The notes: a model not told the origin generated them from the letters alone. DNA of 5,422 bases from Oscillospiraceae bacterium (GCA_017458025.1 JAFTGG010000023.1:1-5422), one strand, 5' to 3'; positions 1 through 5,320 are shown, numbered from the stretch's first letter. Numbers and translations are program-made.

Positions 1-639
1 GCAGTGGGTACGGCGGCAAGACCCGCGGTGGGTACGGCGGCAAGACCCGCGGTGGGTACGGCGACAAGGCCCGCGGTAGGTACGGCGGCAAGACCCGCCG
101 CCGGCGCCGCGACGGGAACGGCGCCGCGACCGATGGCAGGCGGCACCTCGGCCGCGAATGGGCAAAAGGTCACGGTCGGCATCGCCGACATGAAGATATT
201 GCAGTGGGACGGCGAGCTGATTACCTACGCGCTCGGGTCCTGCATCGGGATCTGCCTGTGGGACCCGAACATCAAGCTGGGCGCGCTGATCCACATCATG
301 CTGCCCATCAACATGGAGGCGGGCCGCAAGAACACGATGAAGTACGCGGACACGGGCATCAAGGAGACGATCAATCTGCTGGTCGGCCGCGGCGCGCGGA
401 AGGAGCGGCTCGTGGCGAAGATCGCGGGCGGCGCGAAGATGTTCGAGGTCGCCGGCAACAACAACCTCGGCAACATCGGCGCGCGGAACATAGAGAGCGT
501 CAAGATGAACCTCCGCAAGGAGGGGATTCGCATCATCTCCGAAAACGTCGGCGGCTCCGTGGCGCGCACGCTGTCGTTCTATCCGGCGACGGGCATCGGC
601 GAGATCCGGGCCTACGGCCAGCCGGTCATCACGTTATAA
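1..639 (+). CDS. cheD: Chemoreceptor glutamine deamidase CheD, 5' end outside window
   Basis: CheD deamidates selected glutamines of chemoreceptors in the cytoplasm and in Bacillota cooperates with CheC in adaptation. The CheD core begins near VTVGIAD (residues 56-62, counting codon 1 at base 4) and runs to the stop at 637-639. The catalytic triad is visible: Cys80 in LGSC, His97 in LIHIMLP and Thr74 six residues before the Cys. This is the same spacing as Thr21/Cys27/His44 known for Thermotoga CheD. Other family signatures are KYADTGI, KIAGGAKMF, GNIGARN and the ending region ENVGGSVARTL. The core alone is about 155 residues, the usual family length. Upstream the frame stays open to base 1 through an Ala/Arg/Pro/Gly repeat, so the true start is not visible. 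GTG codons at 4, 28 and 52 and ATGs at 133 and 190 lack a convincing Shine-Dalgarno site. The protein may carry a long linker or be the C-terminal part of a fusion. cheV follows 35 nt later. Confidence 0.93.
   Translation, partial: AVGTAARPAVGTAARPAVGTATRPAVGTAARPAAGAATGTAPRPMAGGTSAANGQKVTVGIADMKILQWDGELITYALGSCIGICLWDPNIKLGALIHIMLPINMEAGRKNTMKYADTGIKETINLLVGRGARKERLVAKIAGGAKMFEVAGNNNLGNIGARNIESVKMNLRKEGIRIISENVGGSVARTLSFYPATGIGEIRAYGQPVITL
4..138 (+). repeat. 24-bp in-frame tandem repeat encoding VGTAARPA units
   Basis: Four consecutive 24-bp units are seen at 4-27, 28-51, 52-75 and 76-99. Units 1 and 2 are identical. Unit 3 differs by two bases (giving VGTATRPA) and unit 4 by two silent or conservative bases. 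A fifth, degenerate copy (GTAPRPMA) lies at 115-138 after a 15-base spacer. Bases 1-3 encode the Ala expected at the end of a preceding unit, so the array probably continues to the left. Because 24 is divisible by 3, gain or loss of units changes protein length without breaking the frame. The encoded segment is low-complexity Ala/Arg/Pro and is likely an unstructured linker. Confidence 0.9.
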
Positions 640-674
640 CAAGGTAAAAATCAACATACGAGGGAGTGTAGAAA

Positions 675-1589
675 ATGGCAGATAAAAACAGCGAGATCCT
701 GCTCGAATCCGGTACCAACGAAATCGAGATCATGGAGTTCACCGTGGCGGGGAATCTGTACGGCATCAACGTGGCGAAGGTGGACGAGATCATGCTCTCC
801 CAGCCCGTCAAAGCCATGCCGCATACGCATCCGGCGGTCGAGGGCATCTTCAAGCCGCGCGAGACCGTTATCACGGTGCTGAACCTCCCGACCTACCTCG
901 GCTATGAGTCCGAGCTGCAGGAGAAGGACCTGTTCATCATCACGAACTTCAACAAGATGCACATCGCGTTCCGCGTCCATACGGTCATCGGCATCAGCCG
1001 CATCTCTTGGACCGCGATCCAGAAGCCCGACAAGACCATCAGCGGCCAGGGCGACAGCGTCGCGACCGGTATCGCGCAGTGCAACGGCCAGCTCGTGACG
1101 ATTCTCGACTTCGAGAAGATCGTCGCCGAGATCGCGCCGGAGACGACGATCCAATCCTCCGAGATCGACAAAATGGGACCGCGCAGCCGCAACGATTCGC
1201 CGATCCTGCTGGCGGAGGACTCTGTCCTGCTGTCCAAGATGATCCAGGAGTCTCTGCACAAGGCCGGTTACACCAACCTGAGTGTGTTCTCCAACGGCCT
1301 TGAGCTGTGGGAGTACCTGAGCATGGCGAAGAAGCTGGGCAACGTCGACGAAAAGGCGGCGCTCATCATCACCGATATCGAGATGCCGCAGATGGACGGC
1401 CATCGCCTGACGAAGCTCGTCAAGGACGATCCCGACCTCAAGCATATCCCGCTGATCATCTTCTCCTCCCTCATCACCGAGGAGATGCGCGTCAAGGGCA
1501 AGGAGCTCGGCGCGAACGAGCAGATGAGCAAGCCCGAGATCGGCCATCTGGTTTCCGTGATGGATCATCTGCTGGAGCAGCCGCAATAA
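675..1589 (+). CDS. cheV: Chemotaxis coupling protein CheV (CheW-like + receiver)
   Basis: The 304-aa protein couples chemoreceptors to the CheA kinase and, by phosphorylation of its own receiver, contributes to adaptation in the cytoplasmic receptor array. Residues about 15-155 form a CheW-like domain (FTVAGNLYGINVAKVDEI, then GIFKPRETVITVLNLPTYLG, then QLVTILDFEKIV). Residues about 176-300 form a response-regulator receiver with the acidic pair Glu181-Asp182, phospho-acceptor Asp234 (IITDIEMPQMDG), Ser264 at the switch position (IIFSSL) and Lys286 in SKPE, so all phosphorylation residues are present. There is no output domain, which is the classical CheV layout and length. The ATG start is supported by AGGGAG at 661-666 with 8 nt spacing. 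It follows cheD by 35 nt and precedes the EAL-HDOD gene by 42 nt, so co-transcription is likely. Confidence 0.96.
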   Translation: MADKNSEILLESGTNEIEIMEFTVAGNLYGINVAKVDEIMLSQPVKAMPHTHPAVEGIFKPRETVITVLNLPTYLGYESELQEKDLFIITNFNKMHIAFRVHTVIGISRISWTAIQKPDKTISGQGDSVATGIAQCNGQLVTILDFEKIVAEIAPETTIQSSEIDKMGPRSRNDSPILLAEDSVLLSKMIQESLHKAGYTNLSVFSNGLELWEYLSMAKKLGNVDEKAALIITDIEMPQMDGHRLTKLVKDDPDLKHIPLIIFSSLITEEMRVKGKELGANEQMSKPEIGHLVSVMDHLLEQPQ

Positions 1590-1600
1590 TTTGACTATCC

Positions 1601-1617
1601 TGCGCCGTTTGGGCGCA
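1601..1617 (+). other. Small hairpin next to the EAL-HDOD gene ribosome binding site
   Basis: TGCGCC (1601-1606) and GGCGCA (1612-1617) form a perfect 6-bp stem with a GTTTG loop. The 3' arm abuts the strong ribosome binding site AAAGGAGG (1618-1625). No T-run follows, so it is not an intrinsic terminator. It could mark an mRNA processing or stability boundary, or tune translation of the downstream gene, but it is short and may have no function. Confidence 0.4.
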
Positions 1618-1631
1618 AAAGGAGGGGTGGC

Positions 1632-2906
1632 ATGGCAAACAAGTACATTGTCAGACGCCCGATCAAAAACACCGTGAGCCAGGTCGTCGGCTATGAGATT
1701 CTCTACCACGGCGAGAACACGCTGTACGGGGACGAGGAGTCGGAGCAGGCCAAGGAAACCAAGGTCAACGAGTTCGCCGTGGCGGACACGATCTACAGCT
1801 TCCTGACGCAAAATTCCGAGCGCGTCAAGGGTTCGCTGAACTTTATGACGTTCACGACGACGCTGCTGATGAAAAAGGTGCCGCATCTGTTCGAGAAGGA
1901 GGATCTCGTGATCCAGATCGACGACAGCGTCATCATTCACCCGCTCGCGATGCACTTCGTGCAGATGTTTAAGAAGGAAGGCTACCGCATCGCGGTCAAC
2001 GACTTCCAATTCGCCCCGCGCTACGTCTCGCTCATCGACCAGATCGACTACATCAAGCTCAACTTCGCGACGATGAGCGACACGTCGCTGCGGAACCTGA
2101 TCGAGATCGCGAACGGCATGGGCAAGCACTGTGTCGGCTACAATATCGACTCGGAGGAGCTGTATCAGAAGGCGCTCTCCTTTGGCGTGACCGAGCTTGA
2201 GGGCGACGCCGTCGCCGAAAAGCTCGCCTCGCAGGCGCATGACAGCAGCTATCTGCAAAGCAGCTTTTTCCAACTGCTCACCGCCGTGACGAAAGCGGAG
2301 CCGGACGTCGGCGAGATCGAGGGCATCATCTCCCGCGACGCGACGCTGACCTACGCGATCCTGCGCGTGGCGAACACCGTCCAATTCGCGACGCGTAACC
2401 GGACCACCACCGTGCATCAGGCGATCATGAACATGGGCATGACGCAGCTGCAGCAGTGGATATACCTCCTCTGCGCCTGCAACGATCAGGGGGAGCTGGA
2501 CCCGTTCTTCGAGGAGTTCCTCAAGCTCTCGTTCATGCGCGCGAACTTCTGCGCGGCGCTGCTCAGCCACACGAACAAGGTGCCCATCTCGAAGAACGAC
2601 GCTTACCTCATGGGCATGTTCTCGACGCTCGACTATCTCATCGACGCGCCGCTGGAGGAGTCGCTTGCGCAGGTGTCGATCTCCGACGACATCAAGAACG
2701 CGCTGCTCAAGTGGAGCGGCCCCGCCGGCGCGCTGTACGCGCTGATGACCAGCTACGAGAACGCCGAATGGGACAACGTCAACAAGCTGTGCGAGATGCT
2801 GGGCATCGCGCCGAATCTGCTCACGACGCTGTATTTCGAGTGCATGGAGCAGGCGGAGGAGGTCTGGAAGAACATCAACCGCATGAGCGGCGAGACCGAA
2901 AATTGA
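1632..2906 (+). CDS. EAL-HDOD signalling protein with degenerate EAL active site (YuxH-like)
   Basis: The 424-aa protein has the two-domain layout of YuxH-like proteins: an N-terminal EAL fold (about 3-200) followed by an HDOD domain (about 205-405, from SSFFQLLTAV through ISRDATLTYAILRVAN and VHQAIMNMGMTQLQQW). EAL domains normally hydrolyse cyclic di-GMP. Here the catalytic positions look eroded. The ExLxR motif reads E22-I-L-Y-H26, with His for Arg. The usual metal-binding Glu region reads VIQIDDS (93-99), and the DDFG motif reads N123-D-F-Q. Asn70 (LN) and Lys142 (IKLN) remain. I infer loss of phosphodiesterase activity and a role as nucleotide sensor or protein-binding scaffold. The start is set by AAAGGAGG at 1618-1625, 6 nt upstream of ATG. 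Position directly after cheV suggests a link to motility or chemotaxis. The domain family is clear; the specific role is unknown. Confidence 0.9.
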   Translation: MANKYIVRRPIKNTVSQVVGYEILYHGENTLYGDEESEQAKETKVNEFAVADTIYSFLTQNSERVKGSLNFMTFTTTLLMKKVPHLFEKEDLVIQIDDSVIIHPLAMHFVQMFKKEGYRIAVNDFQFAPRYVSLIDQIDYIKLNFATMSDTSLRNLIEIANGMGKHCVGYNIDSEELYQKALSFGVTELEGDAVAEKLASQAHDSSYLQSSFFQLLTAVTKAEPDVGEIEGIISRDATLTYAILRVANTVQFATRNRTTTVHQAIMNMGMTQLQQWIYLLCACNDQGELDPFFEEFLKLSFMRANFCAALLSHTNKVPISKNDAYLMGMFSTLDYLIDAPLEESLAQVSISDDIKNALLKWSGPAGALYALMTSYENAEWDNVNKLCEMLGIAPNLLTTLYFECMEQAEEVWKNINRMSGETEN

Positions 2907-2909
2907 TGC

Positions 2910-2938
2910 TTGCAATACGAGCGCGACTCTGATATACT
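2910..2938 (+). promoter_or_regulatory. Extended -10 housekeeping promoter for the yjfB-like gene
   Basis: TTGCAA (2910-2915) and TATACT (2933-2938) are separated by exactly 17 bp. A TG at 2930-2931 gives an extended -10 element. The predicted start of transcription near 2945 leaves a leader of about 27 nt that contains AGGAGGTG (2957-2964). The promoter begins only 3 nt after the stop codon of the EAL-HDOD gene. It resembles a SigA-type promoter rather than a flagellar sigma-28 type. Confidence 0.75.
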
Positions 2939-2971
2939 AACTTTTACCAATGCACGAGGAGGTGCGGACGA

Positions 2972-3196
2972 ATGGATATGATGGACGCCGCTATGGGCAG
3001 CTTGAGCCTCGCTTCGGCAGGCCAGGCGTCTCAGTACAGCATGGCGATCGCCAAAAAGGCGATGAATGCGGAGGCGCAGAGCGCCGCGAATATGCTGGAG
3101 ATGCTCCCGCAGCAGCAGTCGTTTCAGGTGCGCGGCCCGCAGCCGGGCGACGTACCCGAAGTCATGAAGGGCGGCTTCTTCGATACATACGCGTAA
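2972..3196 (+). CDS. YjfB-family putative motility protein
   Basis: This small 74-aa protein resembles the YjfB_motility family (putative motility proteins of Bacillota, whose biochemical function is not known). The match rests on length, the start MDMMDAAMGSLSLASAGQ, the helix SQYSMAIAKKAMNAEAQSAANMLEML (about 20-45) and the Gln/Pro-rich tail after it. The C-terminus (RGPQPGDVPEVMKGGFFDTYA) is my least certain part for family fit. There is no signal peptide, membrane segment or catalytic motif. The ATG is set by AGGAGGTG at 2957-2964 with 7 nt spacing. The gene has its own promoter and terminator, so it seems to be a monocistronic unit next to the chemotaxis cluster. The adjacency supports a motility-related role by context only. 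Confidence 0.8.
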   Translation: MDMMDAAMGSLSLASAGQASQYSMAIAKKAMNAEAQSAANMLEMLPQQQSFQVRGPQPGDVPEVMKGGFFDTYA

Positions 3197-3203
3197 ATTG
3201 CAA

Positions 3204-3243
3204 GGATACCCCGCCGGACCGACGGGGTATCCCTGTCGTTTTT
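3204..3243 (+). terminator. Intrinsic terminator after yjfB-like gene
   Basis: A perfect 10-bp stem, GGATACCCCG (3204-3213) with CGGGGTATCC (3223-3232), has a 9-nt loop and is followed after 6 nt by TTTTT (3239-3243). It lies 8 nt past the stop codon. The T-run is short and offset from the stem, so termination may be partial, which matters because the carbonic anhydrase gene begins 30 nt further on. Confidence 0.75.
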
Positions 3244-3273
3244 ATGAAATTTATACTACAGGAGGAAATTGAC

Positions 3274-3831
3274 ATGGCACATCAGACTGAAACGCTTGCG
3301 AAGCTGAAGAAGGGCAACGAGCTCTATCTCTCCGCGAAGACCAGCAGCGGCGACGTATCCCCCGAGGTACGCAAGGACACGACCGTCAACGGCCAGCATC
3401 CCGCGACCATCGTGATCTGCTGCTCCGACTCCCGCGTGATGCCCGAGGCGATCTTCAACGCCGGTATCGGCGAGATTTTTGTGATCCGCGTGGCGGGCAA
3501 CGTCCTGCTCGATACCCAGCTCGCCAGCGTGCAGTATGCCGCGGGCCATCTGGGCAGCAAGACCATTATCGTCCTCGGCCACACCCACTGCGGCGCGGTT
3601 GGCGCGACCCTCGCGGGCGGCGCGCACGGCTTTGTCAAGATCCTGACCGACGAGATCAAGGCTGCCATCGGCGATGAGAAGGACGAGTACAAGGCTTGCG
3701 TCAAGAACGTGGAAGCCGGCGTCAAGGCGATCCAGACCAAGCTCGCCGACGACCACGAGGCGCTCACGCCCGAGACCGACGTGCTCGGCGCGGTGTACGA
3801 CATCGAGACCGGCAAGGTCGAGTGGCTGTAA
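3274..3831 (+). CDS. Beta-class carbonic anhydrase
   Basis: The 185-aa zinc enzyme interconverts CO2 and bicarbonate in the cytoplasm. Beta-class signatures are visible: Cys50-Ser-Asp52-Ser-Arg54 (the CxDSR motif with zinc ligand Cys and the Asp/Arg dyad) and His103-Thr-His-Cys106-Gly (the HxxC zinc ligands, in GHTHCGAVG). Other matches are VIRVAGN (70-76) and SVQYAAGHLG. The length fits the short bacterial beta-CA subgroup, and the C-terminus has the usual GAVYDIETGKVEWL. The frame is open upstream to 2950 across the yjfB-like gene. ATG 3274 is chosen because AGGAGG (3260-3265) lies 8 nt before it and the family alignment starts there. No convincing separate promoter is visible between the upstream terminator and this gene, so expression may come from read-through. 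It ends just before a strong bidirectional terminator. Confidence 0.95.
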   Translation: MAHQTETLAKLKKGNELYLSAKTSSGDVSPEVRKDTTVNGQHPATIVICCSDSRVMPEAIFNAGIGEIFVIRVAGNVLLDTQLASVQYAAGHLGSKTIIVLGHTHCGAVGATLAGGAHGFVKILTDEIKAAIGDEKDEYKACVKNVEAGVKAIQTKLADDHEALTPETDVLGAVYDIETGKVEWL

Positions 3832-3839
3832 TTTGCTTC

Positions 3840-3880
3840 AAAAAAGAGGACAGCTCTCTTTGAGAGCTGTCCTCTTTTTT
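3840..3880 (+). terminator. Strong bidirectional intrinsic terminator
   Basis: A perfect 19-bp stem (3840-3858 with 3862-3880) encloses a TTT loop. The left arm begins with six A and the right arm ends with six T around the core GAGGACAGCTCTC. It therefore reads as an intrinsic terminator on both strands. It lies 8 nt after the carbonic anhydrase stop and closes that transcription unit. Confidence 0.95.
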
Positions 3881-3900
3881 GAGGGGGTTTTGCTCCGCTC

Positions 3901-3922
3901 AGCGCGCGTACGGCCGCGCGCT
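3901..3922. repeat. GC-rich 8-bp hairpin downstream of the terminator
   Basis: AGCGCGCG (3901-3908) pairs perfectly with CGCGCGCT (3915-3922) around a TACGGC loop. A second small palindrome, TTCTC-GCTAG-GAGAA (3922-3936), overlaps its end. No T-run follows. The role is unknown; it may be a back-up structure behind the main terminator. Confidence 0.5.
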
Positions 3923-3969
3923 TCTCGCTAGGAGAAATACCAATCAAAATTCTTTTGCGCCTGATCCTG

Positions 3970-4015
3970 ATACGATACTCTGATAAAATGGGAGCATTTT
4001 ATCAGAGAATCGTAT
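3970..4015. repeat. 21-bp near-perfect inverted repeat of unknown role
   Basis: Left arm 3970-3990 and right arm 3995-4015 pair over 21 positions with one A-A mismatch (3977/4008) and a 4-nt GGAG loop. The inner 13 bp, CTCTGATAAAATG with CATTTTATCAGAG, are perfect. No T-run follows on either strand, so it does not look like an intrinsic terminator. Candidate roles are a dispersed palindromic repeat, the stem of a small RNA, or a protein-binding site. It lies about 120 bp upstream of the lacI-type promoter. Confidence 0.75.
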
Positions 4016-4134
4016 GAAATGTCTCATTTTAATTGCAGAGTAGTATGCGGGCGCGAAATTGGCGGAGCTCTTGGCGCTTTTGCCCAAAAAGAGCAGATGG
4101 GATTCAGCGAAAACGGCGAATTTAGCCAAATTAG

Positions 4135-4164
4135 TTGACAAGTACCAAAGGCATTTGGTACAAT
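4135..4164 (+). promoter_or_regulatory. Near-consensus promoter of the LacI-family regulator gene
   Basis: The -35 element is a perfect TTGACA (4135-4140). After 18 bp comes TACAAT (4159-4164), preceded by TGG (4156-4158), which forms an extended -10. The predicted transcription start is about 4171. The promoter is nearly optimal for the housekeeping sigma factor, which fits a unit held down by repression. Confidence 0.85.
4142..4161. promoter_or_regulatory. Palindrome filling the -35/-10 spacer (candidate operator)
   Basis: GTACCAAA (4142-4149) and TTTGGTAC (4154-4161) form a perfect 8-bp inverted repeat with a 4-bp GGCA spacer. It lies between the two promoter hexamers and overlaps the first three bases of the -10. 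A dimeric regulator bound here would compete with RNA polymerase. Its sequence is unlike the AACGTT-core palindrome just downstream, so a second regulator is possible. Binding is inferred. Confidence 0.6.
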
Positions 4165-4171
4165 ATGCATA

Positions 4172-4209
4172 GGTTTTCGGAAACGTTACCGATAACGTTT
4201 CCGAAAACC
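4172..4209. promoter_or_regulatory. 38-bp inverted repeat with two AACGTT cores, probable LacI-family operator
   Basis: Two perfect 17-bp arms, GGTTTTCGGAAACGTTA (4172-4188) and its complement at 4193-4209, surround a CCGA centre. Inside lie two 14-bp pseudo-palindromes of LacI-family type with a central CpG: CGGAAACGTTACCG (4178-4191) and CGATAACGTTTCCG (4190-4203), centred 12 bp apart. The repeat starts about at +1 of the promoter and lies 41 bp before the regulator start codon, which suggests autoregulation by the adjacent LacI-family protein. In RNA the same bases would form a 17-bp stem at the very 5' end of the transcript. Confidence 0.85.
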
Positions 4210-4237
4210 GTTCGGCAAGACGGTCTGCCGGAGAGAC

Positions 4238-4253
4238 GGAGGTGGGTAGCTTG
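4238..4253 (+). promoter_or_regulatory. Ribosome binding site that decides a TTG start
   Basis: GGAGG (4238-4242) lies 8 nt before TTG 4251. The alternative in-frame GTG at 4242 overlaps this Shine-Dalgarno sequence and would add three residues (GSL) not expected in the family. Starting at TTG gives MLTIKDIARLSGVS, the usual beginning of LacI-family proteins. A 5-bp hairpin, CGGCA/TGCCG (4213-4217 with 4226-4230), lies just upstream. Confidence 0.8.
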
Positions 4254-5276
4254 CTGACGATCAAAGACATCGCGCGGCTTTCGGGCGTGAGCGTGAGCAC
4301 GGTTTCCCGCGTCCTCAACGACCGGCCCGATGTGAGCGAGGAGAGCCGGCGCCGCGTGCGCGCCGTGATCGAGGACCAGCACTATATTCCGAACAACACG
4401 GCGCGCGACCTCGTGCGGATCCGTTCGGAGGCGATCGGCCTTGTCGTGCGCGGCGTGCAGAACCCGTTTTACACCGACATTATCCACGCCATCGAGCGCG
4501 CGCTCGACACGGCGGGCTACACGATGGTCATGCGTCAGATCGGTTTTTCGGACGACGAGATCGAGGCGGGCGCGGTCATGCAGCGCGAAAAGCGGCTGCG
4601 CGGCATCATCTTTCTCGGCGGGCGCTCCGACTACACGCCGGACGAGCTCGCCCGCGTGACGGTGCCGTTCGTCTTTTGCTCCTACACCAATTCCTACGGC
4701 ACGCTGGACCCGAAGCGGTATTCCTCGGTGTCCATCTGCGACGAGGGCGCGGCGTTCGACGCCGTGAGCAAGCTGGTTGAGAGCGGGCACACGCGGGTTG
4801 CGGCGCTGATCGCGGACGCGGACGACAGCTCCATCAGCCAACTGCGCTATCAGGGCTATTGCCGCGCGCTGCGCGAGCATGGTATCCCGCTGCGCGACGA
4901 GCTGGTGTTCTCCACGGACGACAGCTTTGCCATTGAGGATGCGTACCGCGCGATGGGCGCGGCGCTTTCCCGTACGGGCGATTTTACGGCGCTGTTTGCC
5001 ATCGCGGACGATATGGCGATCGGCGCGATGCGCGCGCTGCGCGAGCACGGGCGCAGCGTGCCGGAGGATTGCTCGGTCATCGCCATCGACGGCATCGCGG
5101 TGTCGGAGTATATCCACCCGATGCTCACGACGCTTTGCCAGCCCAAGACGGAGCTTGGCGCGAAGAGCGTGGAGCTGCTGCTCGACGTGATCGAGGGCCG
5201 CGGCGGACATGAGCAGGTGACGCTGCCCACGGTGTTCCGCGCCGGCGCGTCCGTCCGGCGGCTCAATGCGTTATAA
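4251..5276 (+). CDS. LacI-family transcriptional regulator (TTG start)
   Basis: The 341-aa protein is a DNA-binding regulator whose operator affinity is set by a small ligand, most often a sugar. Residues 3-23 form the LacI helix-turn-helix (TIKDIARLSGVSVSTVSRVLN). The recognition helix carries Val15, Ser16 and Arg20 at the specificity positions. A hinge segment (about 47-55, PNNTARDLV) with the conserved Leu54 follows. Residues about 60-338 are a periplasmic-binding-protein-like effector domain, with VVRGVQNPFYTDII, the ADDMAIG loop (252-258), the AIDGIAVSEY segment and the dimerisation-type end LTTLCQPKTELGAKSVELLLD. Length is normal and intact. The inverted repeat at 4172-4209 lies just upstream and has the AACGTT/CpG core typical for this family, so autorepression is likely. 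The lipoprotein gene starts 44 nt after the stop and is the likely start of a regulated uptake operon. The ligand cannot be read from the sequence. Confidence 0.96.
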   Translation: MLTIKDIARLSGVSVSTVSRVLNDRPDVSEESRRRVRAVIEDQHYIPNNTARDLVRIRSEAIGLVVRGVQNPFYTDIIHAIERALDTAGYTMVMRQIGFSDDEIEAGAVMQREKRLRGIIFLGGRSDYTPDELARVTVPFVFCSYTNSYGTLDPKRYSSVSICDEGAAFDAVSKLVESGHTRVAALIADADDSSISQLRYQGYCRALREHGIPLRDELVFSTDDSFAIEDAYRAMGAALSRTGDFTALFAIADDMAIGAMRALREHGRSVPEDCSVIAIDGIAVSEYIHPMLTTLCQPKTELGAKSVELLLDVIEGRGGHEQVTLPTVFRAGASVRRLNAL

Positions 5277-5320
5277 ATGACGTAAGTCGTTTATATAAAA
5301 TTTTTGAAGGAGAGATTGTC

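Larger units (their letters stand above)
3881..4134. other. Non-coding intergenic stretch between carbonic anhydrase and lacI-type units
   Basis: No credible gene lies here. The left part (3881-3936) is GC-rich and hairpin-prone. From about 3940 the DNA becomes AT-richer than its neighbours and contains a 21-bp imperfect hairpin (3970-4015). It also has two similar 14-mers, GCGAAATTGGCGGA (4053-4066) and GCGAAAACGGCGAA (4107-4120), and a short palindrome AATTT-AGCC-AAATT (4119-4132) just upstream of the -35 element. Minus-strand open frames across it carry no recognisable domain. It could hold a small RNA, a dispersed repeat element or binding sites; nothing in the sequence decides which. Confidence 0.6.

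Noticed and set aside
3..647. Second open frame through the repeat, reading GGYGGKTR-like units
   Set aside because: The Gly/Tyr/Arg repeats look attractive, but the frame then runs through the whole CheD core as Arg/His-rich nonsense. The CheD frame, with its conserved catalytic residues, is the coding one.
651..2915. 754-codon open frame on the minus strand covering cheV and the EAL-HDOD gene
   Set aside because: It is antisense to two well-recognised proteins. Its translation is a His/Arg/Asp/Val/Leu-rich string without any domain, which is the expected mirror of GC-rich codons.
3252..3257. TATACT as a -10 element for the carbonic anhydrase gene
   Set aside because: Transcription would begin at about 3264, inside the ribosome binding site, and no -35 element lies at 16-19 bp.
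2950..3273. Upstream extension of the carbonic anhydrase frame to 2950 (293 codons)
   Set aside because: The added residues overlap the yjfB-like gene and its terminator and do not resemble the family. A strong AGGAGG sits before ATG 3274.
4067..4094. Hairpin between GCTCTTGG and CCAA-AAA-GAGC
   Set aside because: It needs a 3-nt bulge and a loop of 9 nt with only 8 pairs, which is too weak to call a feature.
3944..4318. 124-codon minus-strand open frame across the intergenic region and the lacI-type promoter
   Set aside because: It crosses the promoter, operator and start of the regulator. Its translation has no recognisable domain and is explained by chance openness.
4131..5210. 359-codon minus-strand open frame over the lacI-type gene
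   Set aside because: It is the shadow of a clear LacI-family gene, with biased composition, no recognisable domain and no promoter or ribosome binding site role seen.
5271..5299. Promoter TTATAA, 17 bp, TATAAA before the lipoprotein gene
   Set aside because: The -35 matches consensus at only 3 of 6 positions and overlaps the end of the regulator gene. AT-rich gap sequence alone explains it, so it is kept only as a weak possibility.
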